Shown here: piece by piece, positions 25,396 through 35,939 of the stretch
Position numbering within the stretch: the first letter of the stretch is position 1
Layout: every line of letters begins with the position of its first letter
DNA from: Stenopsyche tienmushanensis
Lineage: Eukaryota; Arthropoda; Insecta; Trichoptera; Stenopsychidae
NCBI GenBank assembly: GCA_008973525.1
Contig: WACJ01000098.1
Coordinates: 992,001-1,056,000 of the forward strand
DNA: 64,000 nt
Direction: 5' to 3'
Position numbers and translations under genes: made by a program
Notes under the pieces: model-generated
What the model was told of the DNA's origin: nothing
Database searches by the model: none
What the model saw: only the letters and a program-made list of their open reading frames with translations

Positions 25396-25409
25396 GACTG
25401 ACTTGATAG

Positions 25410-26767
25410 TGATAATCATATTATAAGCTCACATAACATATTAAAAAAAATTCAGAAATGCAAATAAATGAGCAACCATCACATGAAAGACTCTTTCTTC
25501 CAGAAAAACCTCCCGTGGAGATTGCTTACATTCAATAAACGTTGTTTGAACTTGAAAGTATATTTACGCTTAAATGGTAGCATTTGATTTTTTTAACACA
25601 TAGAATATCGTTGAACTGAAATAATTGATTTTCGTTGAATATTAATCATATTTGCCGAAGCTTGTATTCAAATATGCTTGTATTTACCGATTGGAGTCGC
25701 TGTATATTTACAGTGTAATTTCCACGAAAATTGGAGTCAATATAATGGGAATCGAGCCCATTTATCATATCGAACAGAAGGACAGCTCAACATGATACAC
25801 AAAAACGTGACAATAAATAAAGTAATTAAATTATGGCCCGCGCCCACAGATAACTTACGGTCACATTAAGTATAATAACATATAAAGAGTGAGTGGCGGC
25901 CAGGAAACGATCACGCCTAAGCCCGCCGCACCGGAACGTGGGTGCGACCTGTGAATTATGATATTTTGACTTCGGTAAAAAAGTCATCGGTATAAAGTTG
26001 AGCTTTGTCTTGGTTGTGCCGCGATAAAATCTGCATTTGAATGACGGGGGCTTGTGAAACTGGTAGATTTTCGTCGTCGAACGCGTGCAGCCGGTGACAG
26101 CCGCTCATTACGAGCTCAAGATAAAGGTCCTGGCGAAAAATGATTTCTGCCCGGCGTGAGCTAGGAATTCTGCAGAAATATATGGCAATAGCTTAAGAAG
26201 TATTTGAAAGTATCAAATTAGAATGGAGGCCGAAAAGTCAATAGAAAACTGGCGTCATTAACGCGTTCCTATACATTACAGGAAAAACCTAAGGTCAATA
26301 ACTTATCTGGTTAGAGATACAAACGAGCGGAATAATTCTACACTTAACGAGAGGCCTATCTTTTATGGGAAAATTGCCTGAATGAAATTTACAAATATAT
26401 CTCCCTAATTTCCCTATAAATCTATGTAACGAGAATTTAAGTGCCCTATGTGCGGAAGTTTCTTTATTTGTACATACATGGTGTTTTAGTAGCAATCACC
26501 ATGTCAGACAAATTCTATCACGAAAGCGTAATATTCTTGTATCCAATTAGTATCTTTGAATTTAGCTTTCACATATGGAAGCACTGCAATTAAATATTGA
26601 ATTATATTAAACATATTTACAACCTTAATATTACCAAACATAATAATAAAATGTACAGTGTCTTCTATGTTGGAATCGGTATTGAAAGGCCCGAACCTAT
26701 ACAATTCGTTTAAAACGAAATAAATCCTACGAACTTATTAAATGATATTTTATGTTTATATTTAATA
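25410..26767. other. About 1.4 kb of non-coding DNA, nothing identified
   Basis: Unique-looking sequence. The part at 25.85-26.25 kb is CpG- and GC-richer. Short open frames lack domains and splice signals. Confidence 0.3.
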
Positions 26768-26769
26768 TA

Positions 26770-27415
26770 TTAGGGTGTCCATAAGTTTCTTTCATTTTCA
26801 TATTAAGAAAAAATAAACAATAATTTGTATTACATCAAAATTTATTGCATAATATATTATTCATTTTGTTCTATTACATTTATCCATCTCTCCGGAAGCC
26901 TTATAATGCCTTCTTGCCAAAATTTACCAGGTTTTTTGGCAAAATATTGATCAAGGTACATTTTTATATCATTTTTTGAATTAACAACGTCTCGTCTGTT
27001 CGCCAATTCTGATCGTTTTCTGGCAATTGCATCCTGTAGATTGTCTAGTTGAAAACAATATTTTGTTGAATTGATTGTGTCACCTTGCTGAAGTAGCTCA
27101 TAATAAACTACCTCTTTCCAATCCCACCAAATGCATAGCAACACTTTTTTTGGATGTAGGCCAGATTTAGCTACAGTTAAAGCTTCTGTACCCTTGGTCC
27201 AAGACCGTTTACATTGGATATTCTCATAGAATATCCAACTTTCATCTCCAGTGACAAGTATCTTCAAAAAAAGTTGGCTATTATGTCGTTGGAGAAGAAG
27301 ATCGCATGTTGAAATACGCTGAAGTTTATTTGAGTCAGTCAGTTCATGAGGAAGCCACACATCTGAACGATTAGATCTGTGTTCATTTGCGAAAGAAACT
27401 TATGAGACAACCTAA
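26770..27415 (-). mobile_element. Irritans-type mariner, 646 bp, internally deleted
   Basis: The terminal repeats are TTAGGGTGTCCATAAGTTTC on the left and, reversed, TTAGGTTGTCTCATAAGTTT on the right, both continuing CTTTC. This is the familiar TTAGGTTGTCCCAxAAGTTTCTTTCG mariner end. TA flanks both sides (26768-26769 and 27416-27417). A single open frame on minus fills most of the interior, with a large deletion. Non-autonomous. Confidence 0.92.
26857..27360 (-). pseudogene. Mariner transposase lacking its catalytic centre
   Basis: The 167-codon open frame starts inside the catalytic domain: WLPHELT (the linker motif WVPHELT of mariners), LVTGDESWIFYENIQCKRSW (first catalytic D in TGDE), KKVLLCIWWDWKEVVYYELL, INSTKYCFQLDNLQDAIARKR and ELANRRDVV. 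Directly after RRDVV it jumps to KNDIKMYLDQYF and FWQEGIIRLPERWINVIEQNE, the true C-terminus. The segment holding HDNARPH and YSPDLAPSDYHLF, with the second and third catalytic aspartates, is deleted in frame. The N-terminal helix-turn-helix is also absent. The open frame is longer than most relics here, which suggests a fairly young insertion, but the protein could not catalyse transposition. Confidence 0.88.
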
Positions 27416-27419
27416 TATA

Positions 27420-30260
27420 ATCCAACATCCTTAGATGTCCAAGAGAATAAGGGACTTCGCGAACGATGACATTTTTCACCACGGAAGTCATAAGTCCTGT
27501 ACAGGTAGTTTTTGGCAAAAATATTAAACATATTTTTAATTTTTATAATATTGTGTATAGTTTAACCTATAACTAAGAAGAAATATTGGAAAATAAAAAA
27601 AATAGTATGAAGTTGAAGAAAAGTATGTGTTTTTATAAACATTTCTTGTAGTTTATTGTTCATTAAATAAAAATGAATTAAATAGTTATAAGTCAAACGA
27701 TGTAGAAGTTTATTGTACACGTTTCTGCCAAATTTCACGAACTTGTTCCTACGAACATATTGAGTGATGTTTTTTTAAATGTTGCATAAATTTAAGACAT
27801 TCTCCATTTATAATCCATCAATGGATTGAGATTTTATTTATCCACAATCAGAATTTGAACAAAATCCTTTATTATAAGATATCAAGATCTAAATCGCTAC
27901 AATATTTAATTGCTTTAAAAACAAATTGACCAATTAATTACCGTTAACACATTTTTGTGCGTTTGATTACATTTATCGTCATCATATACTTAAACAATTT
28001 TTCAAGCGCTAGATTGTAGATCTAAATGTATTATTTTGTTACAATTACACATTACAGTTTTGTCCTAATGAGACACTATTTTAGATCATGGAATGGATAA
28101 ATCTGGATTTATCAGATGAGAAACTTGCGTGGATGTTTTCCAAGGAGGATCCGTAGCGTTAATGTGGCCAAACTATCCCCGAAGGACGACCATTTGAACG
28201 TGACCGTTCCGACATTATGTGGTATTTTGAACTATTTGGGCGTGAGTGTCTTTAAAATAAATTAGTTTAGTGTGAATATTTATGATGTGTGCGTGAACAT
28301 TATGCGGCCATTAGAGAAAATGTACGAAAACGGGGAGAGCAGTTTTGCCGCGATAGCATTGCCGACCGGATATTCTGGATGCCGACGTAAAATAAAATTA
28401 TTTGCCCAACACTTCCGGATCCGCATTGATGAACCCTGAGGATTCCTAAGCCTTCGCAACAGTTGTTTGATAGCCGCCTAATGACCGCGGAGGAGCTTTC
28501 CGGAACGGCCGGCGATATGAAGATAAGCCAGCCGTCTAAGGGTTCATTCGCACTGTTTGCGAATTTACATCATTCCCAAAGCAAGCGTTTTCATATATTC
28601 GGATTAAAAACGGGCGCGTATTTATGGCGCTAGAATATCATCAAACTCATTAAAACGTGACCAAATAAATAAATGATAATTTTCCATCTATTCGGAGCCG
28701 AGATCAATGAAAAGTCCCGGATTGAATGCAGTGGTTTTGAATAATTTATTTAAAATTATATCGGAATGGCTTCGCTCTGACCGCGTTTAATATGCGAAAA
28801 CACGAACCAAAAATTTACTCAATATTCAAACGGGAATTTCTCAACGGCCCATTTGCATACAGCCAAATGTGGCCGACGTGGAAAAATTGCATCGGCGGTG
28901 CAGTGCCGCATTGGTCACTATAAAACATTCGCATGGCCCGTAAATATAGTCGCCGTTTGCGGCCCGGGGGTGGCAGCTGAAGGGTTGCAGGTTGACATGA
29001 GGGCTATGAGGGGTGCTGTTTTCTGTGGTGATATATGGATCCGCAAAGAGCCGCGTGAAATATACCCAGCGGGCGCCCGAATTTAACACGCCGACTTTCC
29101 TTCATATTGTACACTGCCGAAATGCACTTTCGCACTTGTCTCCTGTCAGGAAATGAATGATGTCATAATTTATTTGGACCCCCTTTTTCAGCCTAAGGAT
29201 TGATAAAAAAATATCATTTTGACGCTGTAAATTATACTGTGGAAAAACAGAAAAATCTGACACCAGTGAATTTACAAAGGTGTCAGATGTTTATATTCGT
29301 ACTGATATTGTGAGTTTATGTTTTTACCATTTTTTTTTTCATATTAAATCCCATCTCTAAATTGTATTCATAAAATATCCTTAGAAGGAATTAAAAAGAA
29401 TTTTAAGAATTATGAGGATTTGGACGAAAACTTGAATTTTGAATTTTCTAAAATATATTCTAAAACTCTTTAAGAAGTTAATGTTATGCATAATTAGTTA
29501 TTAAAATTTATAATGGCAAAATTAATGAAAAACAAACTGTGGGTCGCAAAACAATAAAAAAATAAGCTTTGCTTAATTTTTAATAGCAAACGATAGCATA
29601 GCAATGCATTCATATTATATGATTAGAGATAAAAATCGTAAATTCTTCCCCTTTATTTGCTTGTATACTAAAAGGGAATTAGAAATACTGACTTCTATGA
29701 CAAAGTATTAGAAGACTTTGAAGAATGATGGATTTGAATGCGAAAATCTATTGGAAAATTAGAATAAAATTAAACTATATCAAAAAATATGGAAAACCGA
29801 AAATATTAATATTTTCGAACGAATGCCTAGATCTAGTTTTTTTATAACTTCTTGAATTTAAAAAATCATTAAAATATTGTTTAAAAATAATGATAATTTA
29901 ATTAAATGATGTTAAACTTCTACATGATCAAAAGTATACAAAGATATGTATGTCTGTCTGTTCAGGATTCCATTTATGTGTACTTTAAACTCCATTGTTT
30001 AGAACAAGTTTAAAACTTATTTTCTTCCAGATATTAAAAAATATGTTTCTAATCTTTATTTATAATCTAAATATTACAACATATTTTTATAATTTCTATA
30101 TAAATTCCTATACTAACTATTTATAAAATACTAGACTTAGTTCCAGGCAATAATAAAAATTAATCCTTTGGATATGAAATCAGTTATGAATATTTGATGG
30201 AACATTATTAAAAGAAGAAGGATGAAAAAAATAATCTCCTCAGTTTAATCGTTCTGACAA
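27420..30260. other. About 2.8 kb of non-coding DNA with GC islands
   Basis: 27.4-28.1 kb is AT-rich. 28.1-29.1 kb is GC- and CpG-rich relative to the window. At 28841-29089 both strands are open for about 80 codons, but neither reading shows a domain and base composition alone can explain it. 29.2-30.2 kb is AT-rich. The segment 29750-29850 resembles the 3' part of the tRNA-derived SINE at 35.9 kb (GAAAATATTAAT...TTTTC). Confidence 0.35.
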
Positions 30261-30261
30261 T

Positions 30262-30640
30262 AAGATGGTCTGATCAGATCCCAGATTTTTTTTGTAATAT
30301 TGGCTATGTATAGATTTTATTAAATCTCCCTGACGTTGTCCATTAAAAGGTTTGAATTTAAAAAAAAAATCATGATCCTTGGGTTTCAAGAAAAGAGGAT
30401 ATTCCTATATTTACGCCTAGAGTCAATTAAAGTGGTCTGGCCAGACCTAGATTTTTTTTCCAGAGTATGTATAAGAAATCACGTTTTTCTTCATATTTCG
30501 TAAAGAAATTTTAATGCTTCCATAAAATATTGTATTATATTTCTCAAGTTGACCTGTACTTTTACCTATATAGTAAGAAATTTAAAAAAAATCATGCAAA
30601 ACTTTATGAGGGTCTAGCCAGACCACTTTTTTTGATGAGA
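30262..30640. repeat. Degenerate ~170-bp repeats with GGTCTGGCCAGACC
   Basis: The near-palindromes GGTCTGATCAGATCC (30267), GGTCTGGCCAGACC (30434, perfect) and GGTCTAGCCAGACC (30611) are spaced 167 and 177 bases apart. Each is followed within a few bases by a T-run of seven or eight. The intervening stretches share TTTAAAAAAAA(A)ATCATG near their ends. This is best read as just over two decayed tandem monomers of a satellite-like repeat. Confidence 0.55.
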
Positions 30641-30644
30641 GGTA

Positions 30645-32700
30645 ATAGAAACGTTAATTGATTGATTTAATAATAAATAGTATGAATCTTCTATAGTTTT
30701 TGATATCTTTGAGTCTTCTAACTGATATAGTATCTTAAGAGGATGTGACCAAATTAATATATTAGCTCAAATAGTCGTTTCTGAAGTCTAAAAGAAATTG
30801 TTTAAAAATAATAGGTTCTGGGTTTAACGATTCATATATGTATTAAAAGACAAGCTGTCAACTCAAATAATCTACGAGTGAACGCATTTTATCACTACTT
30901 AGTCATAATTCGCCCTAAGCATTATAATTATAATTCTAGAGCAAAACTCAAGCATTTCAAATTTGCCAAAAAGCTTAAATGCACTTTGTCGGTAATAAGC
31001 AGACCTGTTTGCCCATTAGGGAAACAGTTGCTTAATCTTGATTTATGGGATAAGCGTGGTCTAAACTGGCTCCGAGGGCCGCAACATTGGCTTTTAAATG
31101 ATGAGAGCTACTGGAATTGTTGTCAACCTTAAAAGCACAACTATTACCCAACATGAACTTTCAAGTGCGCGCCTTTCAAAATTGCACCGGCGAATTCGAC
31201 TGGGCAGTGACATTACAGGGCGTGGTGGCATTTGAAGACTTTTACCTGCATCCAGGCGAAGCAGGTGTGCAGTTCTGCACTCGGGTGTTGCAATAATGCA
31301 TCAAGCGGGGACTTTAGAATAAAATGGAATAGAACTGCACAAAATCAAGTGACATTTGAATTCAGTGGCGAAAATAAATCAGGGCGACCGAATGCGTAAT
31401 TTCGCTGATTTTTTGTGCGAGCTTCATTAATGCGCTGTGGTGCTCTGTCGCAATGCATTATTGATCGATATCGATAAGTGCATTGCAACTACATCGGTCG
31501 CTCGACAGATTTGACATATACAGTCGGACTGGATAATTTAATAGTTTGTTAGTTCCGTTTTTGTAAGGAAACAGGAATTGCAACACGACAATGCAGAATT
31601 TTAAGTGTGCGTAGACAGAGCATTGTGAAATTTTTCAGTGATTTAATGCGCTCCTGGGTGAACGTATTAGGTCGATTTTTATTATTCAACTTTTCACTAA
31701 AACGCCTTGAATGACAAAAGCGACAATTCGCTTTGATTCTAAAAATATATTAATTTCAAATAACTGGACTCGAATAGATAACTGCCCATTAAATCGACGA
31801 CGAATGTAAATACTTTAACCGGGAGCTGAAATTCGCTTCGCGTTAAATAAGCAGACTTTATTGTCGGTTAAGTAAAATAATGTGGTTAGAAGTGCTCTAC
31901 AAAGCCATTGCACAACGATTCCCTGCAAAATTAATTGCTTGCAATTTCCAATATTTTAAATCACCTGACTGTAAATAAAATTTTAATCTCAAGCTAAATT
32001 TTCGTGCTCAAATACAAAACCTCTCCATTAACATACTTTTAAGGACTTGTTTTTATATGTGGATAATTTTTTTAAGAGATTAGCATAAGGGTTTTCGATC
32101 TCAATTTATTTTTTCCTATCAGAATTATCTCTAGAGGATAAATACTTCTATGCAAAACCATACTAAACGCCAATTTGGATTTACAGGATACAGCTCTGGG
32201 ATATCGTATCGACCTCCAATATTGACATCCTGCTACGTTTTCAGTCCAAAAATTTGCGTATAATATCTGACGTTCCATGGTATGTGACAAATGACAACAT
32301 ACACAAAGAATTAAATACAGCCACAATGAAACAGGATATTACAAGCTATAGCCAAAATGACAAAAAGTACTAAAAACACATCCCAATCGGCTTTTTGAAC
32401 AATTGATCAATAATTTCCAGGATAAAACGATATATAATTAAGGAATGAAGGGATGGTATATATATTATATATAGCGTTTCTTCTCGAGAATTCCTCGAAA
32501 AATAGTGCAAAATCGAGAATTCTCACTTTTTGAGAATTTTTTTGATTTCTCGAAAATAAAATTTCTACGAATATTTTTGATGCAAATACAACCAGTTCCA
32601 TTATTAAATGATGCACCACATATGAGTGCATTTCTGCCAGAATGCATTCTATTTAAAAATTTATATTAGGGCTCTTGATATGAAAAAAAATGTTTAGGAC
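30645..32700. other. About 2 kb of non-coding DNA, nothing firmly identified
   Basis: 30.9-31.5 kb is GC-richer and contains short open frames, including a 47-codon plus frame at 31153-31296 (start MNFQVRAFQNCTGEF). No domain, splice context or repeat membership was seen. 32.4-32.65 kb has several CTCGA/TTCTC repeats of no clear meaning. Confidence 0.3.
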
Positions 32701-33480
32701 CTTAAGGGGAGAAATCAGTTTAGACGGTTTGAAAAATCGTTTTTTTTAAATTTTATATTAGTAAAATTATTCAAGAACATGTTTTCAAAGTTTCACAACA
32801 AAATTCTGATTTTTTACATTATAGTGAACGCAAATCGATGCTGGAACACGCGACAATTAGTACGGAGTACTTTCAAACGCGTTTTTCTCGAAACTACTTT
32901 TTTCAACTGGCGGGAACTCTAACTCAAAAAGTCCTTAGGCAATTATTTTAAATATTTGTATAAAGATTTTATACTTAATTCTAATGAATATATAGCTAAT
33001 TCTGGGAAAATATTATTGTTTAAAGTTTGATTTTTATTGCAAAGAAGGTGCAAAAGAATGGTAAAAATCGTAAAATTTTGTTAAGACACTCCTAAAACAC
33101 GTAATTTTTATTTTTTTTTATCAAAACTAAGTATATATTCTTAAAAAATATGTTATCAATAAAATCAAAATATTGTATTGGTTTTTAATAAAAATTGTGA
33201 CTTTTACAATTCCCGCAAACTCTGATGGCGAGCTTCCATTTACAGAAGCTTATAACTCAGATATTTCCAGCGGAAATAAATTTTAAAAAATTTCAGATGT
33301 TCTTAAAAGTATTAATAAGATATTCTCAAAGTTTAAACAAATTCTAATTATTCTTTCCCTGTTAAAAAAAATCACGAAAAACACTAAAAAATCTGCCTCT
33401 TAAACTGGAAGATGGAAATATTTCGGGTTTTATTTGATTTTTTAACCCAAAAAAGATCTAGAATGCCCGATTCTACTATA

Positions 33481-33536
33481 GATGGCATGTGTTTTTAATT
33501 GAATATGTCATATCTAATTAATAAACACATGCCATC
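33481..33536. other. Strong hairpin-forming inverted repeat
   Basis: GATGGCATGTGTTTTTAATT (33481-33500) is complementary to AATTAATAAACACATGCCATC (33516-33536), apart from one small bulge, around a 15-base loop. Arms of about 20 bp on a 15-base loop would fold well as RNA on either strand. It could be a microRNA-like precursor, a tiny foldback element or chance. No TA or TTAA duplication was found at its borders. Confidence 0.6.
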
Positions 33537-33544
33537 CCCTAGGG

Positions 33545-34735
33545 AAAGGATTTTTCATGTGGTGATTTTTCATTGCCTTCCAAATGTGATTAAGTTATGA
33601 TAGGATTATTTGAATATTTTTTTAAATAGTAGATGTCTAAGATACTAACCCACTATTTAAAACTTGGAAATGCTACCTTTGGTAATAAAATAGCGTATCT
33701 CGAGCATAACTTACCATACGAATGAAATAATTTTCTATTTCTCTAATGTAATCAATGGATAAGAGAACATATAAAGAGTTACATAAATTCTAATATAAAA
33801 ACCTGATAATTTATCTCTTTAGAAAAAAATTATAATGTTTATAGCATGGTAAGTTCTATTGAAAATGTAATTAAAACTGATTTGAATTACCAAACGACTA
33901 ATAACTGGGTGTGTGCATAAATGCATGCGAACATGTTGACATGTGTAGCAAGAAACAGTAGATTTAACCCACCCAGATCTATTAAAAATATCATAGGTTA
34001 AACTTGTATATAAGCTCTGTTTTTATGTGATTATTTACCTTATCTATGTATCCATTATAATGGAGTTTAGAAATTCATTGATTTTGATTGACTTGAATGG
34101 CATTCCTAATGTCGAAATTTATAAAATGGAACTTTAACGAAGTTGTCAAGTCATTGTTCTTAAGGCAAGCTTCTCGAATAATTAAATTCGCAATCTTGAA
34201 CATTGTTTCTCTTCTAATTGCAGATTCAGCGATAATGTCATTTTCGCCTAACGATTTGTTTATACGAAATACCATTGCATAATGGGCGATTTTAGCATGT
34301 TTTTTTGCGTCGTTTCATTTGAAAGTTGTTTATTCGGCCGAAAGACAAAAACGACCGACAATCGACGGCCGTTTTTATTTTTCCAAAAACGATTCCGTCG
34401 AGAAAAAATGTCCTTTCCCGGACAGGAGCTCGTTGAGAAAATGGGTTCAATGGAGTAACGAATCGCCTCGATCGTAAGAACAATACGTACAAAAATTACG
34501 TCTGCTCTGATGCTGTTCAATGGTCAGATATATATTCTGTCAGAAACAAGTGTTTGACAAAAAAATTACACACTGAAGATATACATGAATGCAAAAATGG
34601 TGTCATCTATCATTGAGAATATTTATGAATTTTATTATGATTTAAATAACGCAATATTACAACATTCGTATATGTTTGATATTAGCATATTTTTACATTT
34701 ACTATGATGATGTGACATTCTATTAGTTCTCAAAA
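33545..34735. other. About 1.2 kb of non-coding DNA, nothing identified
   Basis: AT-rich, with a CpG-containing patch at 34.3-34.5 kb. Short opposing open frames there show no domains. Confidence 0.3.
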
Positions 34736-34737
34736 CT

Positions 34738-34865
34738 GATAGTTGGTATAGTGCGTTAAATTCTGGATTCTGGTTGATAAAAGATTCGGTTTAAAATCCC
34801 GATAATACAAATAATAATGAACTCTGAACATAATGGAAATATCTATTAGGAGGATGAAGAGTATG
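34738..34865 (+). repeat. tRNA-derived SINE, copy 2 (degraded)
   Basis: TGGTATAGTGC (34744) corresponds to an A box and GGTTTAAAATCCC (34788-34800) to a B box, about 44 nt apart. The stretch between them, TTAAATTCTGGATT then ATAAAAG(A)TTCGG, matches the copy at 35789-35842. The downstream part is too diverged to define an end. Confidence 0.55.
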
Positions 34866-34981
34866 ATATTAAAAACTTATACATGAAGTTTTGCCTTATC
34901 TAGATTATTTATCGAATTTGACTTTAACATATGTACTTCAAATTCTTTGGGTTATTTTAGCATATTTTTTTACATACAATA

Positions 34982-35610
34982 CAGCAGACCCGCAGTAATC
35001 CGGCCCCGGTTTAATCCGGCGCCCCCTGTAGTCCGACATCTCAATACAAGTGTAGTACATATGTACAGTAAAGCTTCATTAGTGTAAAAAATATAAAAGT
35101 ATGGCATAAGATGATCCACAAGTTATAATACAAAAAAGCACTGCCAGAATATTCAAATGTCTGCCTCCATCATTGATTGTAATTCAGACAGGAGGCAAAT
35201 TTTAAAGAAAGCTAAATATCCAGAGATGGAGGAAGCTTTGTATATATGATTTCTTCAGGGAAAAAAGCATACATCTATTTCTGGATCCATATTGGTCATG
35301 GAAGCAATATTGTTTTAGAAATAACGACTTTGTAGCTAGCAAAAATCACCATGGAATACGTTCAATGATGGTAGCTGGTTTTTATTTTTTATAGCTGCTA
35401 TCGCGATTATGTTTATCATATTAATTCTATAATATGAAACCTTGTATTATCTATGTATATCTCATAATTTTCATAATTTTTCAAATTACATGTACTCTTT
35501 CCAAAAATTTCCGGATTACAAGGGGTCGGGGACAGTACTCTATAGTCCGACAAATTCGACAAACCGACACTGCTTTGCAAAATTTTTGTCGGATTACCGT
35601 AGGTCTGCTG
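34982..35610 (+). mobile_element. pogo/Tigger-like element 1, non-autonomous
   Basis: The ends CAGCAGACCCGCAGTAATCC and, reversed, CAGCAGACCTACGGTAATCC form terminal repeats flanked by TA (34980-34981 and 35611-35612). CAG...GA(C/A)CCGC..TAATCCG is typical of pogo-type Tc1/mariner elements. Subterminal GTCCGACA(T/A) also repeats near both ends (35032 and 35550). The 629-bp body keeps only a DNA-binding fragment of the transposase. A second copy with the same structure lies at 40833-41617, so this deleted form was itself mobile. Confidence 0.85.
35170..35330 (+). pseudogene. CENP-B-type helix-turn-helix remnant, element 1
   Basis: It reads KKAKYPEMEEALYI, a stop, then FLQGKKHTSISGSILV, matching the second DNA-binding helix-turn-helix of pogo/jerky transposases (usual form YPEVEEALYKWF...PISGPIL). 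The stop replaces the W of KWF. The upstream psq-type helix is recognisable only by comparison with element 2. The DDE catalytic domain is wholly missing. Confidence 0.7.
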
Positions 35611-35660
35611 TATAATTAAAGTTTAACATGAGATCATGGAGTTTGAATCGACTCTAAGTA

Positions 35661-35710
35661 TTAACCCATTGACTGCTAAGATACGATATATCGACGTCGA
35701 TATATCGTGT
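35661..35710. other. TTAACCC end motif with 26-bp perfect palindrome
   Basis: TTAACCCATTGACTGC at 35661-35676 has the shape of a piggyBac-like outer end. Six bases later a perfect palindrome, 35683-35708, runs ACGATATATCGAC and its complement. No matching second end was found, so it may be one end of a broken element or just a palindrome. Confidence 0.45.
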
Positions 35711-35769
35711 CGATTATCGACCTTCTATGCGTCATCAATTAATTATTGCCTAAAATAGGAATAAATATG

Positions 35770-35935
35770 TAGCTATATGACCAAATGTTGGTAAAGTGGC
35801 TTAGATTCTGGATTTGTATTATAAAGGTTCGGGTTCAAATCCAGATTGTAGCAAAAAAAATTCAAATTCCAAAAACAAATTTGGGAGATCAAAAATATTA
35901 ATGTTTTCTGATCGATAGTCTCGATCCAGGCTTAC
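35770..35935 (+). repeat. tRNA-derived SINE, copy 1
   Basis: It has a perfect A-box match TGGTAAAGTGG (35789-35799) and a perfect B-box match GGTTCAAATCC (35832-35842) 43 nt apart, the normal spacing of an internal RNA polymerase III promoter in a tRNA gene. The arms around the boxes do not fold into a proper acceptor or anticodon stem, so this is not a working tRNA. Two diverged relatives sit at 34738 and 24118, and its AAAATATTAATGTTTTC tail region recurs near 29780. I infer a SINE with a tRNA-like head and an unrelated body. No flanking duplication was resolved. Confidence 0.65.
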
Positions 35936-35939
35936 TCTG

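Larger units (their letters stand above)
24518..25406 (+). mobile_element. Mariner element with nested MITE
   Basis: The ends TCAGGCCAGTCCATAAGTTT and, reversed, TCAAGTCAGTCCAAAAGTTC are followed by GTGCGCATTTTT and ATGCGCATTTTT. TA duplications flank them (24516-24517 and 25407-25408). At 889 bp it is shorter than a full mariner even though it carries an insertion of about 440 bp, so much of the transposase gene is gone. A transposase end remains at 25150-25390. Confidence 0.8.

Noticed and set aside
32407..32647. Overlapping minus frames with TTCTCGA repeats
   Set aside because: Frames read low-complexity sequence. No domain and no sign of coding constraint.
35789..35842. Functional tRNA gene
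   Set aside because: A and B boxes are good, but the flanks do not fold into acceptor and anticodon stems, and degraded relatives show it is a SINE head.
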